Assembly (NCBI GenBank): GCA_005884605.1
Contig: VBBE01000148.1
Location: 1 to 15,002 of the forward strand
DNA from: Candidatus Bathyarchaeota archaeon
Lineage (GTDB): Archaea > Thermoproteota > Bathyarchaeia > 40CM-2-53-6
DNA length: 15,002 nt
Direction of reading: 5' to 3'
Part shown: positions 1-6,439 of the stretch, piece after piece
How positions within the stretch are numbered: position 1 is the first letter of the stretch
Layout of the letters: every line of letters begins with the position of its first letter
Position numbers and translations under genes: made by a program
Notes under the pieces: generated by a model
Database searches by the model: none
What the model was told of the DNA's origin: nothing
Seen by the model: the letters and a program-made list of their open reading frames with translations, nothing else

Positions 1-209
1 ACTCCTCCTATCATCTTTCCAAATTGCCGGCGAGATTCGATGATTAGAGGTAGCCATTCTTCCCAGTTTTCGCCGTACTCTCGCCAGTCAGCCATGAACT
101 CGTTAATCGCGTTGAGCACGGGTATGGACGGCGGGCCTGTTCCTGCGTTATCGAAGTAGGCTCGTCGGGATGTTACGGGTATTTGTTTTCTTACGAGGTC
201 GATATTCAA
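1..209 (-). CDS. class V aminotransferase / cysteine desulfurase-like protein, N-terminal part
   Basis: Partial gene; its 3' part lies beyond the window start. The minus strand reads as about 69 codons of an open frame. The segment AYFDNAGTGPPS (about residues 14-25) is the typical opening of PLP-dependent class V aminotransferases such as SufS- or kynureninase-like enzymes, followed by a helix that runs to the window edge. The PLP lysine and other catalytic residues are outside the window, so the substrate cannot be named. A TTG at 209-207 is chosen as start: the frame has an upstream stop, no ATG or GTG lies before the conserved block, and a TATA-like box (253-258) sits about 45 nt upstream. 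A CTG at 221 is an alternative. The fold family is fairly secure, the exact function is not. Confidence 0.75.
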   Translation of the reverse strand, partial: MNIDLVRKQIPVTSRRAYFDNAGTGPPSIPVLNAINEFMADWREYGENWEEWLPLIIESRRQFGKMIGG

Positions 210-251
210 GGAGACACCCAGAATTGAACGAAGTTCAATTGGTCAGGCTGA

Positions 252-260
252 GTATAAATG
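252..260 (-). promoter_or_regulatory. TATA-like box for the class V aminotransferase gene
   Basis: On the minus strand the sequence CATTTATAC contains an archaeal TATA element. It lies in the 56-bp gap between the upstream gene's stop (266) and the TTG start at 209. Transcription starting about 26 nt downstream would give a leader of roughly 20 nt. Called from sequence and position only. Confidence 0.45.
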
Positions 261-265
261 GAGTG

Positions 266-613
266 CTAGATGGTGTGGAAGTTCTGGACGCCTGTTTCAG
301 CGATGCAGTTCTTGCACCAGAACTGGTTTCTTTCCGGGCTGTATTGGGCGTGGCTGTCGGTTACTATGTTTCCGCAGTTTCCGCAACGGAGGATGAAGAC
401 CTTGCGCATCTTGTGATGGGGCAGTTCTTTCTTGTGCCGTTCTACCTCTTTGTCTCCGGGCTCTAGGACTATGTTGCAATTTTCGCAGAAATAGATCGTT
501 TCGAGAATTGCTTTGTCTCGTTCGTCTACCCAGTTCTCAGCCATGGCAGTGATGGTGCTCCTTGATAGAGGGTAGTTCGATCGTGCTTGCCTTCGCCGTT
601 CTAACCTTGACAC
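266..613 (-). CDS. small protein with three CxxC zinc knuckles, function unknown
   Basis: A small soluble protein of about 115 residues with three CxxC pairs: CENC, CGNC and CKNC, at residues 43/46, 77/80 and 100/103 counted from the chosen start. The first two pairs are separated by a charged His/Lys-rich linker; the third lies near the C-terminus. This layout suits one or two structural zinc sites. I recognise no named family and no enzymatic motif. Start choice: GTG at 613 has GGAGG five nt upstream (619-623). The frame stays open to a TTG at 670, and an ATG at 544 is also possible. A TATA-like run (627-636) lies too close to the GTG for a normal leader, which would favour the ATG if that box is real. 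The gene lies upstream of the aminotransferase on the same strand and could be co-expressed with it. Confidence 0.6.
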   Translation of the reverse strand: MSRLERRRQARSNYPLSRSTITAMAENWVDERDKAILETIYFCENCNIVLEPGDKEVERHKKELPHHKMRKVFILRCGNCGNIVTDSHAQYSPERNQFWCKNCIAETGVQNFHTI

Positions 614-718
614 CCATTCCTCCTTGTTTATATAAAAATCCACTAAGGAAAGGTCCAGTTGTCGGGGCAAATCGCTGTTGTTTTCAAGTCTTTTTTGCTG
701 CGTGGGAGGAGGTTGTGA

Positions 719-764
719 AATCTGGGTCCAACTGACCCAGATAGGTTCAGACGACGGAGGTCTG
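719..764 (-). terminator. paired hairpins downstream of the dockerin-type gene
   Basis: Two inverted repeats follow the dockerin gene stop (775-777) on the minus strand. The first has CAGAC/GTCTG arms at 748-752 and 760-764 with a 7-nt loop. The second is a perfect 9-bp stem, 720-728 pairing with 734-742, with a 5-nt loop, followed on the minus strand by TTTC. The second begins about 33 nt after the stop. Position and structure fit a 3'-end processing or termination signal, although archaeal termination depends mainly on T-runs, which are weak here. Confidence 0.5.
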
Positions 765-774
765 GTTTGACTTG

Positions 775-1464
775 TCAGATTGGCTGGCCATATTGAGAAG
801 CGGCCTGTGCTAAGTCGATGATGTCGACTACTCCGTTATTGTTCAGGTCGGCGGCTGGATTCCAGGTTGGCGTCGGCGATGGTGTCGCGCTTGACCCGAA
901 AGCCGCGGCCATCGTTGCTAGGTCGATAATGTCGACTTTACCGTCTGAGTTCACGTCCGGGCTTTTGTAGACAGTTATCGTTCCATGTCCGATCGAGGGG
1001 TTGTACTCATCGTAGTACTCGTATTGTCCAGGTCCCGAAAAATCGTCGTGGGGAATGCTTGGGGTGAGGACCGCCCAGGAGGAATGTAGTGAAGTGTTTA
1101 TCGTGAGACTTCGAACGAGACAGCCATTCGTGTTGTTAACGTTACAACTGTTCTGAGTGTTCACGCTTCCCCGCGGAAACCCTGCTGTGTAGATCGCGAA
1201 ATCATAGGTACCTCCTATCTGGAAGTTCCAGCTCGCATTCACAATGAACTTTACACTTCCGAACTCGCTGAAACTAGGGTTGAGGTTTGCTGACCATGTT
1301 CCATTCCAGCCATTCGGCGTCCCCCACAAGATCACATGACTCGGGTCACTTGGACCCATGCTTCCGAATGTCGTGCTTTGCGCTACAGGAGCCCATACAC
1401 TCGGCGTGGTATGAAGGACGAAGCCTGCAAACAGCAAGGCGATTAGGACTATATTGATTTTCAC
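775..1464 (-). CDS. exported protein with C-terminal dockerin-like EF-hand pair
   Basis: About 229 residues. From the GTG at 1464 the protein opens with a signal peptide (KINIVLIALLFAGF core, likely cleaved after VWA near residue 25). A beta-rich, Asn/Thr/Ser-rich region of unknown fold follows, with two cysteines close together (SCNVNNTNGC). The C-terminus carries two 12-residue calcium loops, DVNSDGKVDIID (residues 170-181) and DLNNNGVVDIID (206-217), separated by a Pro/Thr-rich linker. These match type I dockerin loops (DxNxDGxxDxxD). Dockerins bind cohesin domains, and none is visible in this window. A longer frame exists up to 1587, but its extra residues are not signal-like. GTG 1464 has a weak TATA-like CTTATGG about 30 nt upstream and no ribosome site, as in leaderless genes. 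The gene is divergent from the GTPase. The domain call is strong; the role is unknown. Confidence 0.8.
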   Translation of the reverse strand: MKINIVLIALLFAGFVLHTTPSVWAPVAQSTTFGSMGPSDPSHVILWGTPNGWNGTWSANLNPSFSEFGSVKFIVNASWNFQIGGTYDFAIYTAGFPRGSVNTQNSCNVNNTNGCLVRSLTINTSLHSSWAVLTPSIPHDDFSGPGQYEYYDEYNPSIGHGTITVYKSPDVNSDGKVDIIDLATMAAAFGSSATPSPTPTWNPAADLNNNGVVDIIDLAQAASQYGQPI

Positions 1465-1627
1465 ACCGACATTCTTGGTAGCGTGACACCATAAGCCTTT
1501 CGAGCTAATCGGAAGGCAACAATTTCGAACTTCTGTGTCAAATCTTCTTGATTGGCTTTGGGGTCCTGGTAACCCTTTGCTATGCAAACCCTTAGACCCT
1601 TTCTCGACTTACCATAGGGCAAGGTTG

Positions 1628-1666
1628 ACTATATCCGAGCGTATGGCATTGGGGAGTAGATGGAGG
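1628..1666 (+). promoter_or_regulatory. TATA-like box and ribosome binding site of the DRG GTPase gene
   Basis: ACTATAT at 1628-1634 is a plausible TATA box, giving a start of transcription near 1656-1660. GGAGG at 1662-1666 lies 10 nt before the ATG at 1677 and supports that start. Confidence 0.5.
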
Positions 1667-1676
1667 GTAGTGCCGT

Positions 1677-2765
1677 ATGGGTCTTCCAGAGAAGATTAAG
1701 CAGATAGAGGAGGAGATGAAGAAGACCCAGATCAACAAGAAAACTGAACATCACATTGGCCTTCTCAAAGCCAAGCTTGCCCGGTTGCACGAGGAGCTGG
1801 AAGCCTCTACCTCGAAGGGAGGAGGTCCAGCTTTCGAGATTCGCAAGGGTGGCGACGCGACAGTCGTTCTCATCGGCCTCCCCAGTGTTGGCAAGTCTAC
1901 TATTCTGAATCGGTTGACGAATGCTAAGTCGAAAGTTGCGGCATATGCCTTCACAACCCTCACTGTTGTTCCGGGGATTCTGCGTCTCAACGGAGCGGAC
2001 ATCCAGATCCTCGACCTTCCAGGAATCATTAGCGGCGCGTCTTCGGGACGCGGGAGGGGAAGGAGAGTTCTCTCGGTTGCCAGGAACGCGGACCTCGTAT
2101 TGTTGGTCTTGGACGTGTTTCAGCCGGGACAGGTTCAATTGTTGAAGAATGAGCTTCATGCGATGGGTATTCGGATCGACCAGAGGCCTCCCGATGTGGT
2201 CATCAATAGGGGCAGTAAGGGAGGGCTAGCTCTCACCACGAGTGTCAAGCTTACGAAACTGACCCCAGCAACTGTCAAGGGAATAGTCGAAGCTTACGGG
2301 ATTAGTAATGGTGGCATTTTGGTACGCGAAGATGTTACAGACGAGCAATTGATTGACGTTTTGACCGGGAACCGGAGGTATGTTTCCTCCCTGGTCGTCT
2401 TGAACAAGGTGGACTTGGTAAATGAGCAATATCTTGCGGCTGCGAAGAAACAGATTGGAGGCGATTTCGTCCCCATATCGGCTGAGAAGGGATTGAACAT
2501 GGACCTTCTTGCTGAGAGAATCTGGGGGACCCTCAATTTCATCCGTATCTATCTGAAACGTCCTGACGGTGACGCGGACTTTGAGAAACCTCTCATTCTT
2601 CCTGCTGGCTCGACGTTGCGGGATGTTTGCAAGAAGATTAGTCCTCGATTTGTTGAGGGAGCCAAGTACGCTTTTGTCTCAGGGTCCAGCGTGAAATTCA
2701 CTGGTCAGCGCGTGAGTCTCGACCATATCCCTGCTGACAAGGACGTCGTCACGATCATGCGCTAA
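1677..2765 (+). CDS. DRG/Rbg-family GTP-binding protein (Obg-like, TGS domain)
   Basis: A 362-residue GTPase of the DRG subfamily, conserved in archaea and eukaryotes and linked to ribosomes and translation. Order of parts: N-terminal helical arm (about 1-55), P-loop GLPSVGKS (67-74), switch I TTLT near 93-96, DLPG (113-116), a Gly/Arg-rich stretch SGRGRGRR (123-130), NKVD (243-246), SAEKG (268-272), and a C-terminal TGS domain from about 288 (IRIYLKRP) to the end. Length and the GKGxGRG-like loop after DLPG fit DRG proteins rather than bacterial Obg. ATG 1677 is supported by GGAGG upstream. The gene stands alone on the plus strand. All G motifs look intact, so it should be a working GTPase. 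Confidence 0.93.
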   Translation: MGLPEKIKQIEEEMKKTQINKKTEHHIGLLKAKLARLHEELEASTSKGGGPAFEIRKGGDATVVLIGLPSVGKSTILNRLTNAKSKVAAYAFTTLTVVPGILRLNGADIQILDLPGIISGASSGRGRGRRVLSVARNADLVLLVLDVFQPGQVQLLKNELHAMGIRIDQRPPDVVINRGSKGGLALTTSVKLTKLTPATVKGIVEAYGISNGGILVREDVTDEQLIDVLTGNRRYVSSLVVLNKVDLVNEQYLAAAKKQIGGDFVPISAEKGLNMDLLAERIWGTLNFIRIYLKRPDGDADFEKPLILPAGSTLRDVCKKISPRFVEGAKYAFVSGSSVKFTGQRVSLDHIPADKDVVTIMR

Positions 2766-2782
2766 GCTAGGCAGAAGCTCAG

Positions 2783-2800
2783 CGACCTAGGTCGAATTTT
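2783..2800 (+). terminator. palindrome plus T-run after the GTPase gene
   Basis: CGACCTAGGTCG (2783-2794) is a perfect palindrome 17 nt past the GTPase stop. As RNA it could form a 4-bp stem with a CTAG loop, and it is followed by AATTTT. T-rich runs serve as archaeal terminators. The stem is short, so this is tentative. Confidence 0.4.
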
Positions 2801-2907
2801 TCGTGAATTGCACTCACTGCTTTGTCAGGGACCATCGGTCGAATTTCTCAGCTGAGACTCCGCCTCTCGTTCGATAATAACTGGCCTCGTACCAATGTCT
2901 CAATTTC

Positions 2908-2947
2908 GGCTGATAGGGAAAGCTTTCAGAATCGCCCATTATCAGCC
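2908..2947. repeat. bulged 11-bp inverted repeat
   Basis: GGCTGATA (2908-2915) pairs perfectly with TATCAGCC (2940-2947), and the inner GGG (2916-2918) pairs with CCC (2935-2937). The only interruption is a 2-nt bulge (AT, 2938-2939), and the loop is 16 nt. It lies in the gene-poor tract, about 140 nt past the GTPase stop. It could be a transcript-end structure, a protein site or part of a non-coding RNA; the sequence does not decide. Confidence 0.5.
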
Positions 2948-3108
2948 CTGATATCGGTTCTAGGAGCCTTTCTCTAGATTTCCTAGCAAATCGTTCTTGA
3001 CGCCTGCTAGATTCGCACTAGCATCCAAGCCCAGACCACGCCCTGAATCCTGAGACTCGCCCATAATCACCCGCAGACACCAGATATTCAACGGGGGAGG
3101 GGGGGGTC

Positions 3109-3279
3109 TTAGCATCGCGTCTCGCGACGCAAGAGTGGCGAAGCTGATAACCCCACAATTGGTTTAGGCATGTCATTCGTGGTCATGAATAATAGAGCAT
3201 TTTCGTGACACATAACCGTGTACTTCTCCGAAAATCGTTTCGTAGCGAAGGCTACTTTTCCAGCCAAGCTCGCATGCAT
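3109..3279 (-). CDS. doubtful small ORF, 56 residues
   Basis: An ATG-started frame of 56 codons on the minus strand, in the gene-poor tract downstream of the zinc-ribbon gene. A GTATAC element lies about 22-25 nt before the ATG, slightly close for a leaderless archaeal promoter. The product (starting MHASLAGKVAFATKRF) has no recognised motif. A second ORF (ATG 3115 to stop 2960, 51 residues) overlaps its stop in ATGCTAA and reads through the C-run. Frames of this length arise by chance, so the confidence is low. Confidence 0.2.
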   Translation of the reverse strand: MHASLAGKVAFATKRFSEKYTVMCHENALLFMTTNDMPKPIVGLSASPLLRRETRC

Positions 3280-3329
3280 ATAGGTACGAAACTACAGTAT
3301 ACCCGACAATCCGTTTTTCTTGCAGACGC

Positions 3330-4085
3330 TCAGATCATTTTGAAATCTGTTTGTGGAATGTCCGCTCGAAGAACTGCTCCCGAGCTTCCCTCCAGTAGCG
3401 CGTTGTAGCTTCGTCCCTTGTACTCGTAGGTGCTGAACCAGACGGGCGCGTGGATGTAGGTCGGCCTTTCAACTTGGAACTTGGTATTGAAGGACGTTAT
3501 CTGGTCCACCTCCTGTTTTGCCAAGAACCTTTGGTTCGTCTCCACCTCCTCCCTAGCGTGTTGAACCGCCTCCTCACTCGTCATCTCGCTGTTGAGGAAC
3601 TTCGCTCCAGAATCTATTCTCTTGAAATCGAAAGGAATTTTCCCTGTATCCGGGATAGTGTAGTCTCGGGTTGGAAACTGCGCGCCCTTTCTTCCTAACA
3701 CAAGCCAGTCGTAATCTCTGTCTATCACGCCTTTCCTAGGTGAAGGCGGCGAGACTCTCTCTAAGACCCCTTCGTAGTTGCTTGTCGCATCGATCGGGAC
3801 GAGCCAGAACGGAAGATACCGCAATTCCAACGTCAAAATCCTGCTCTTCTTTGCCAGGTCTCCGGGCTTCATGAATCCCTCTCGCATCCAGTCGCGAAGA
3901 GCATTCTCGATGCTCGCAGCGTTGTTATAGTTGAGGACGAGACTATGCTCTAGCTGAAACGGTTCATCCGCCCCGACAACCGCAGTGTAGCCGCAATAGC
4001 GGCATGTCGAGACGATCTCTCCAGGGTTGATGCTCAGAGGTGCGCCGCAGTTCTTGCATTTTATCTCCGAGACAATGTTAGACAA
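3330..4085 (-). CDS. zinc-ribbon protein of unknown function
   Basis: 251 residues. The N-terminus is a zinc ribbon: CKNC (C10, C13) and CRYC (C28, C31), resembling TFIIB- or RNA-polymerase-type ribbons that bind one zinc. The rest is a soluble alpha/beta region with a LRYLPFWLVPI stretch (about 89-99) and, near the C-terminus, IHAPVWFSTYEYKG followed by LLEGSSGAVLRADIP. These two Pro-Phe/Val-Trp blocks look like a duplicated domain seen in conserved archaeal zinc-ribbon proteins. No catalytic motif is visible and there is no signal peptide. The start is TTG 4085 with GGAAGGA about 4 nt upstream. It is divergent from htpX across only 74 bp, which suggests shared control and perhaps a role with that membrane peptidase (inference). 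Confidence 0.8.
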   Translation of the reverse strand: MSNIVSEIKCKNCGAPLSINPGEIVSTCRYCGYTAVVGADEPFQLEHSLVLNYNNAASIENALRDWMREGFMKPGDLAKKSRILTLELRYLPFWLVPIDATSNYEGVLERVSPPSPRKGVIDRDYDWLVLGRKGAQFPTRDYTIPDTGKIPFDFKRIDSGAKFLNSEMTSEEAVQHAREEVETNQRFLAKQEVDQITSFNTKFQVERPTYIHAPVWFSTYEYKGRSYNALLEGSSGAVLRADIPQTDFKMI

Positions 4086-4159
4086 GGTTCCTTCCCCGAT
4101 CGTTCTAGGATAGAATTAATGAAGGCCGAATTAAGCTCTCTAACACTAAGGAAGGAGAA
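4086..4159. promoter_or_regulatory. shared divergent promoter region, zinc-ribbon gene and htpX
   Basis: The 74-bp spacer contains AT-rich elements suited to both genes. TTAATTC on the minus strand (about 4113-4119) is near 30 nt from the TTG at 4085. GAATTAAG (4128-4135) is about 25-30 nt before the TTG at 4160. AGGAAGGAG (4149-4157) is a ribosome site for htpX. Short spacing implies short leaders on both sides. Confidence 0.45.
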
Positions 4160-5203
4160 TTGGCAGGACTCGGCGCACTCAAGCGGACGATGGGTTTCAC
4201 AATAATTCTTGTCTTCGCCATATTCCTCGGTCTTCTCTTCGTCATATCCGCCTTCTTCCTCGACCCTGTCACTGGACTAGTGCTCGGTCTAGTAGGCGCT
4301 TTCTTCATAGTACTGCTTCAGTACCTGATAGGTCCGGTAATCGTCAGGGCCACGAGTCATTTGCATTACTTGACTCCCGGCGAAAATGGTTGGCTTGAGG
4401 CGAAAGTAAGCCAGCTCGCCTCGAAGTCAGGTATTCCCATGCCCCGGCTTGCCGTCTCCCCGGACCCGACTCCAAACGCGTTCGTGTTCGGTCGCACCCG
4501 CAAGAGCGCTACGCTCGCAGTTCACCAAGGCCTGCTTCAACGTCTGGACGAGAATGAGATCGAAGGAGTCATAGGACATGAGCTAGGTCATGTGAAACAT
4601 CGCGACTTTATCGTAGTAACAATGATAAGTGCCATCCCTCTGGTAGCGTATATTATCGCCCGGTCGGTTCTCTGGGGCGGCATCGCCAGCGGCTACAGCG
4701 GTCGAAGCAACAAGAACAACAGTGCCGGACTCTTGATTATCGTCGCTGTCGCAGCCTATGCCGTCTACATTCTCACCACCCTCCTCGCATTACGATTGAC
4801 CCGTCTGCGGGAGAGCTATGCCGACGCGTACTCAGCCTTTCTCACCCAGCAACCGAGAGAACTGGAGAGCGCCCTCACAAAGATCGCCTACGGCCTGTCC
4901 ATCGCGCCAGGCGAACCTCACGGAGCCCGAGCCTTCTTTATCGAAGACCCCGCCCAAGCAAAACAAGACGTCGCAGGCATCATGGACCAGAAATCGAAAT
5001 TTGATCTCGACAAGGATGGCGTCCTAAGCGAACGAGAGCTAGAAGCGGCCATGGAAGCGGAGTCAAAATCCAACTGGCGGAAAGTAGCTCAGCTCTTCAT
5101 GACACATCCGCCCACCTACAAGAGGATACTGATGCTAAGGGAAATAGAGCGGGACATGAACTCGGGAAACCTTCAGCAAAACAACGCGTACGATCACGTC
5201 TGA
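4160..5203 (+). CDS. htpX: HtpX-family M48 membrane metalloprotease with EF-hand loop
   Basis: 347 residues. HtpX is a zinc-dependent membrane endopeptidase that degrades damaged or misfolded membrane proteins. Two N-terminal membrane helices (about 12-33 and 38-62) precede the catalytic domain. The zinc motif HELGH is at 140-144 (H140, H144, catalytic E141), and RESYADAYS carries the likely third ligand E218. Two more hydrophobic segments lie at about 153-173 and 189-213. The C-terminus has the family's THPPTYKRI block (315-323). Unusually, just before it sits a canonical EF-hand loop DLDKDGVLSERE (282-293) followed by an acidic helix. I know of no EF-hand in the typical HtpX. The start is TTG 4160, behind AGGAAGGAG; ATG 4190 is an alternative. 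It is divergent from the zinc-ribbon gene. Confidence 0.92.
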   Translation: MAGLGALKRTMGFTIILVFAIFLGLLFVISAFFLDPVTGLVLGLVGAFFIVLLQYLIGPVIVRATSHLHYLTPGENGWLEAKVSQLASKSGIPMPRLAVSPDPTPNAFVFGRTRKSATLAVHQGLLQRLDENEIEGVIGHELGHVKHRDFIVVTMISAIPLVAYIIARSVLWGGIASGYSGRSNKNNSAGLLIIVAVAAYAVYILTTLLALRLTRLRESYADAYSAFLTQQPRELESALTKIAYGLSIAPGEPHGARAFFIEDPAQAKQDVAGIMDQKSKFDLDKDGVLSERELEAAMEAESKSNWRKVAQLFMTHPPTYKRILMLREIERDMNSGNLQQNNAYDHV

Positions 5204-5245
5204 CAAAGAGCGACCCAGCCTTCATTTTGACGATTACAATAGAAC

Positions 5246-5251
5246 TATAAA
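5246..5251 (+). promoter_or_regulatory. TATA box for the membrane protein-ubiE pair
   Basis: TATAAA, centred about 30 nt before the TTG at 5278 and 36 nt before the ATG at 5284. This predicts a transcript that starts at or just before the start codon, so the two-gene unit has almost no leader. It also separates this unit from htpX, which ends at 5203. Confidence 0.55.
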
Positions 5252-5277
5252 CCGGAACACTAACGCGTTCAACCGGA

Positions 5278-5667
5278 TTGAAGATGATTCGGGTTCCGTG
5301 GGCCCCGCTCAATGGCGGAGTGTTCCTCATAGTATTCGGAATCGTGATGCTTCTTTCCCTCGTCCAAGTTGGGGGCCTCAACCTGTCCACAGGCATACCG
5401 CTGATCTTCATAGTGTTCGGGGCATGGCTTATCGTAGCCGCCTTCGTAGTGCACGGTCCTGATGATCGATACGCCCCTCCTCGGTCAATGATCCTTGCGT
5501 GGGGAGGAATGGTCACGTTCCTCGGAGCGATCTGGTACGTTGCCACTTTGTCGCTATACCTTGTGCCTGTCGTCATACTAGTGGTGATAGTTGTTGTCGG
5601 CATCGGCGCTGTTGGCTACGCTCTGACTCGAGCTGAGGCAAAGAAAGCCCACCCTACAGTAGCATAG
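5278..5667 (+). CDS. small membrane protein with four predicted helices
   Basis: About 129 residues, almost entirely hydrophobic. Four membrane segments are visible at roughly 13-29, 38-58, 70-87 and 91-113, with a short polar hairpin (HGPDDRYAPP, near 60-69) between the second and third and a charged C-terminal tail. No signal peptide, cofactor motif or known family is recognised. TTG 5278 and ATG 5284 are both possible starts and differ by two residues. The stop lies 3 nt before the methyltransferase start, so the two are almost certainly co-transcribed from the TATA box at 5246. A role in quinone metabolism or membrane organisation would be guesswork based on that neighbour. Confidence 0.75.
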   Translation: MKMIRVPWAPLNGGVFLIVFGIVMLLSLVQVGGLNLSTGIPLIFIVFGAWLIVAAFVVHGPDDRYAPPRSMILAWGGMVTFLGAIWYVATLSLYLVPVVILVVIVVVGIGAVGYALTRAEAKKAHPTVA

Positions 5668-5670
5668 ACC

Positions 5671-6384
5671 GTGTACGACTCCAAGGCCCGCTACGTGCGC
5701 AGTCTCTTCTCCAAAGTCCCGCTCGAATACGATTTGCTGCTCAGACTGCTAAGTTTCGGCCAAGACAGAAAATGGCGGGCTTTTGTTGTAGAGCAAGCTG
5801 AGCCTCTGCCTGACAGCGTGGTACTTGATGTGGCTACTGGCACCGGATTGTTAGCAGCGGATTTTGCAAACGCCATCGCCAACAAGGGACTGGTGGTCGG
5901 CGTCGATTTGACCCTCTCCATGCTAGAGACCGCAAAGGAAAGACTGAGACAGAAAGGATTGACTGGAAGAACTGACTGGGTATTAGCTCGGGCTGAGAAC
6001 CTACCGTTCAGAGACGACTGTTTCAGGTCCGCTTCGATCAGCCTTGCGCTTAGAAACGTCTCCGACGCGCGATCGACATTCAGGGAGATGGCCAGGACGA
6101 CAATACCGGGCGGTGTTGTAATATCTCTCGATTTTGCGAGACCGCCGAACAGGGTCTTTCGATTGTTCTACTACGATTACCTCCTAGGACTGTTTCCCAT
6201 TTTCGGAAGAATTGTCTCCCAAGCCTGGGGAAGAACACTATCGTATCTTGGCCGCTCCATACTCAAGTCCCGAACCGGAAATCAGATCGCGACCCTCATG
6301 GCCGAGGTAGGACTTCCCGACACGAGACCTGTTCCACTAACCCAGGGAATCGTCTATGCAGTCTTTGGGAAAAAGCGATTGTGA
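5671..6384 (+). CDS. ubiE: UbiE/MenG-type SAM-dependent C-methyltransferase
   Basis: 237 residues, the usual length for UbiE/MenG enzymes, which methylate the quinone ring (demethylmenaquinone to menaquinone in archaea that use it) with S-adenosylmethionine. Visible motifs: SAM motif I VLDVATGTG (51-59), acidic end of strand 2 VVGVDLT (75-81), an AENLPF block (108-113), the family's LRNVSDA (127-133), and a C-terminal region with FYYDYLLGLFPIFGRIVS (166-183) like the hydrophobic quinone-side segment of UbiE. GTG 5671 is the start, 3 nt after the stop of the membrane protein gene, so the pair forms an operon. The family is strong; the menaquinone substrate is inferred from homology, and related archaeal enzymes may methylate other isoprenoid lipids. 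Confidence 0.85.
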   Translation: MYDSKARYVRSLFSKVPLEYDLLLRLLSFGQDRKWRAFVVEQAEPLPDSVVLDVATGTGLLAADFANAIANKGLVVGVDLTLSMLETAKERLRQKGLTGRTDWVLARAENLPFRDDCFRSASISLALRNVSDARSTFREMARTTIPGGVVISLDFARPPNRVFRLFYYDYLLGLFPIFGRIVSQAWGRTLSYLGRSILKSRTGNQIATLMAEVGLPDTRPVPLTQGIVYAVFGKKRL

Positions 6385-6439
6385 GCAGAATCCAGCGATT
6401 AGAGTTTTGAGTCTTGCGACGGAACTAATGTTTCTGTTC

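Larger units (their letters stand above)
2766..3329. other. long gene-poor tract between convergent genes
   Basis: 564 bp between the stops of the GTPase (plus) and the zinc-ribbon gene (minus). It holds a 12-bp perfect palindrome CGACCTAGGTCG (2783-2794) followed by AATTTTT just after the GTPase stop, a repeated 10-mer GGTCGAATTT (2790-2799 and 2837-2846), a palindrome CTCAGCTGAG (2847-2856), a long hairpin (2908-2947), a G-run (3093-3106), and small hairpins at 3117-3130 and 3242-3255. Two short minus-strand ORFs (3109-3279 and 2960-3115) are doubtful. No tRNA or other RNA gene is recognisable. Confidence 0.6.

Noticed and set aside
3093..3106. G5-A-G8 run as a G-quadruplex
   Set aside because: There are too few separated G-tracts for a standard four-tract structure; noted only as an error-prone homopolymer.
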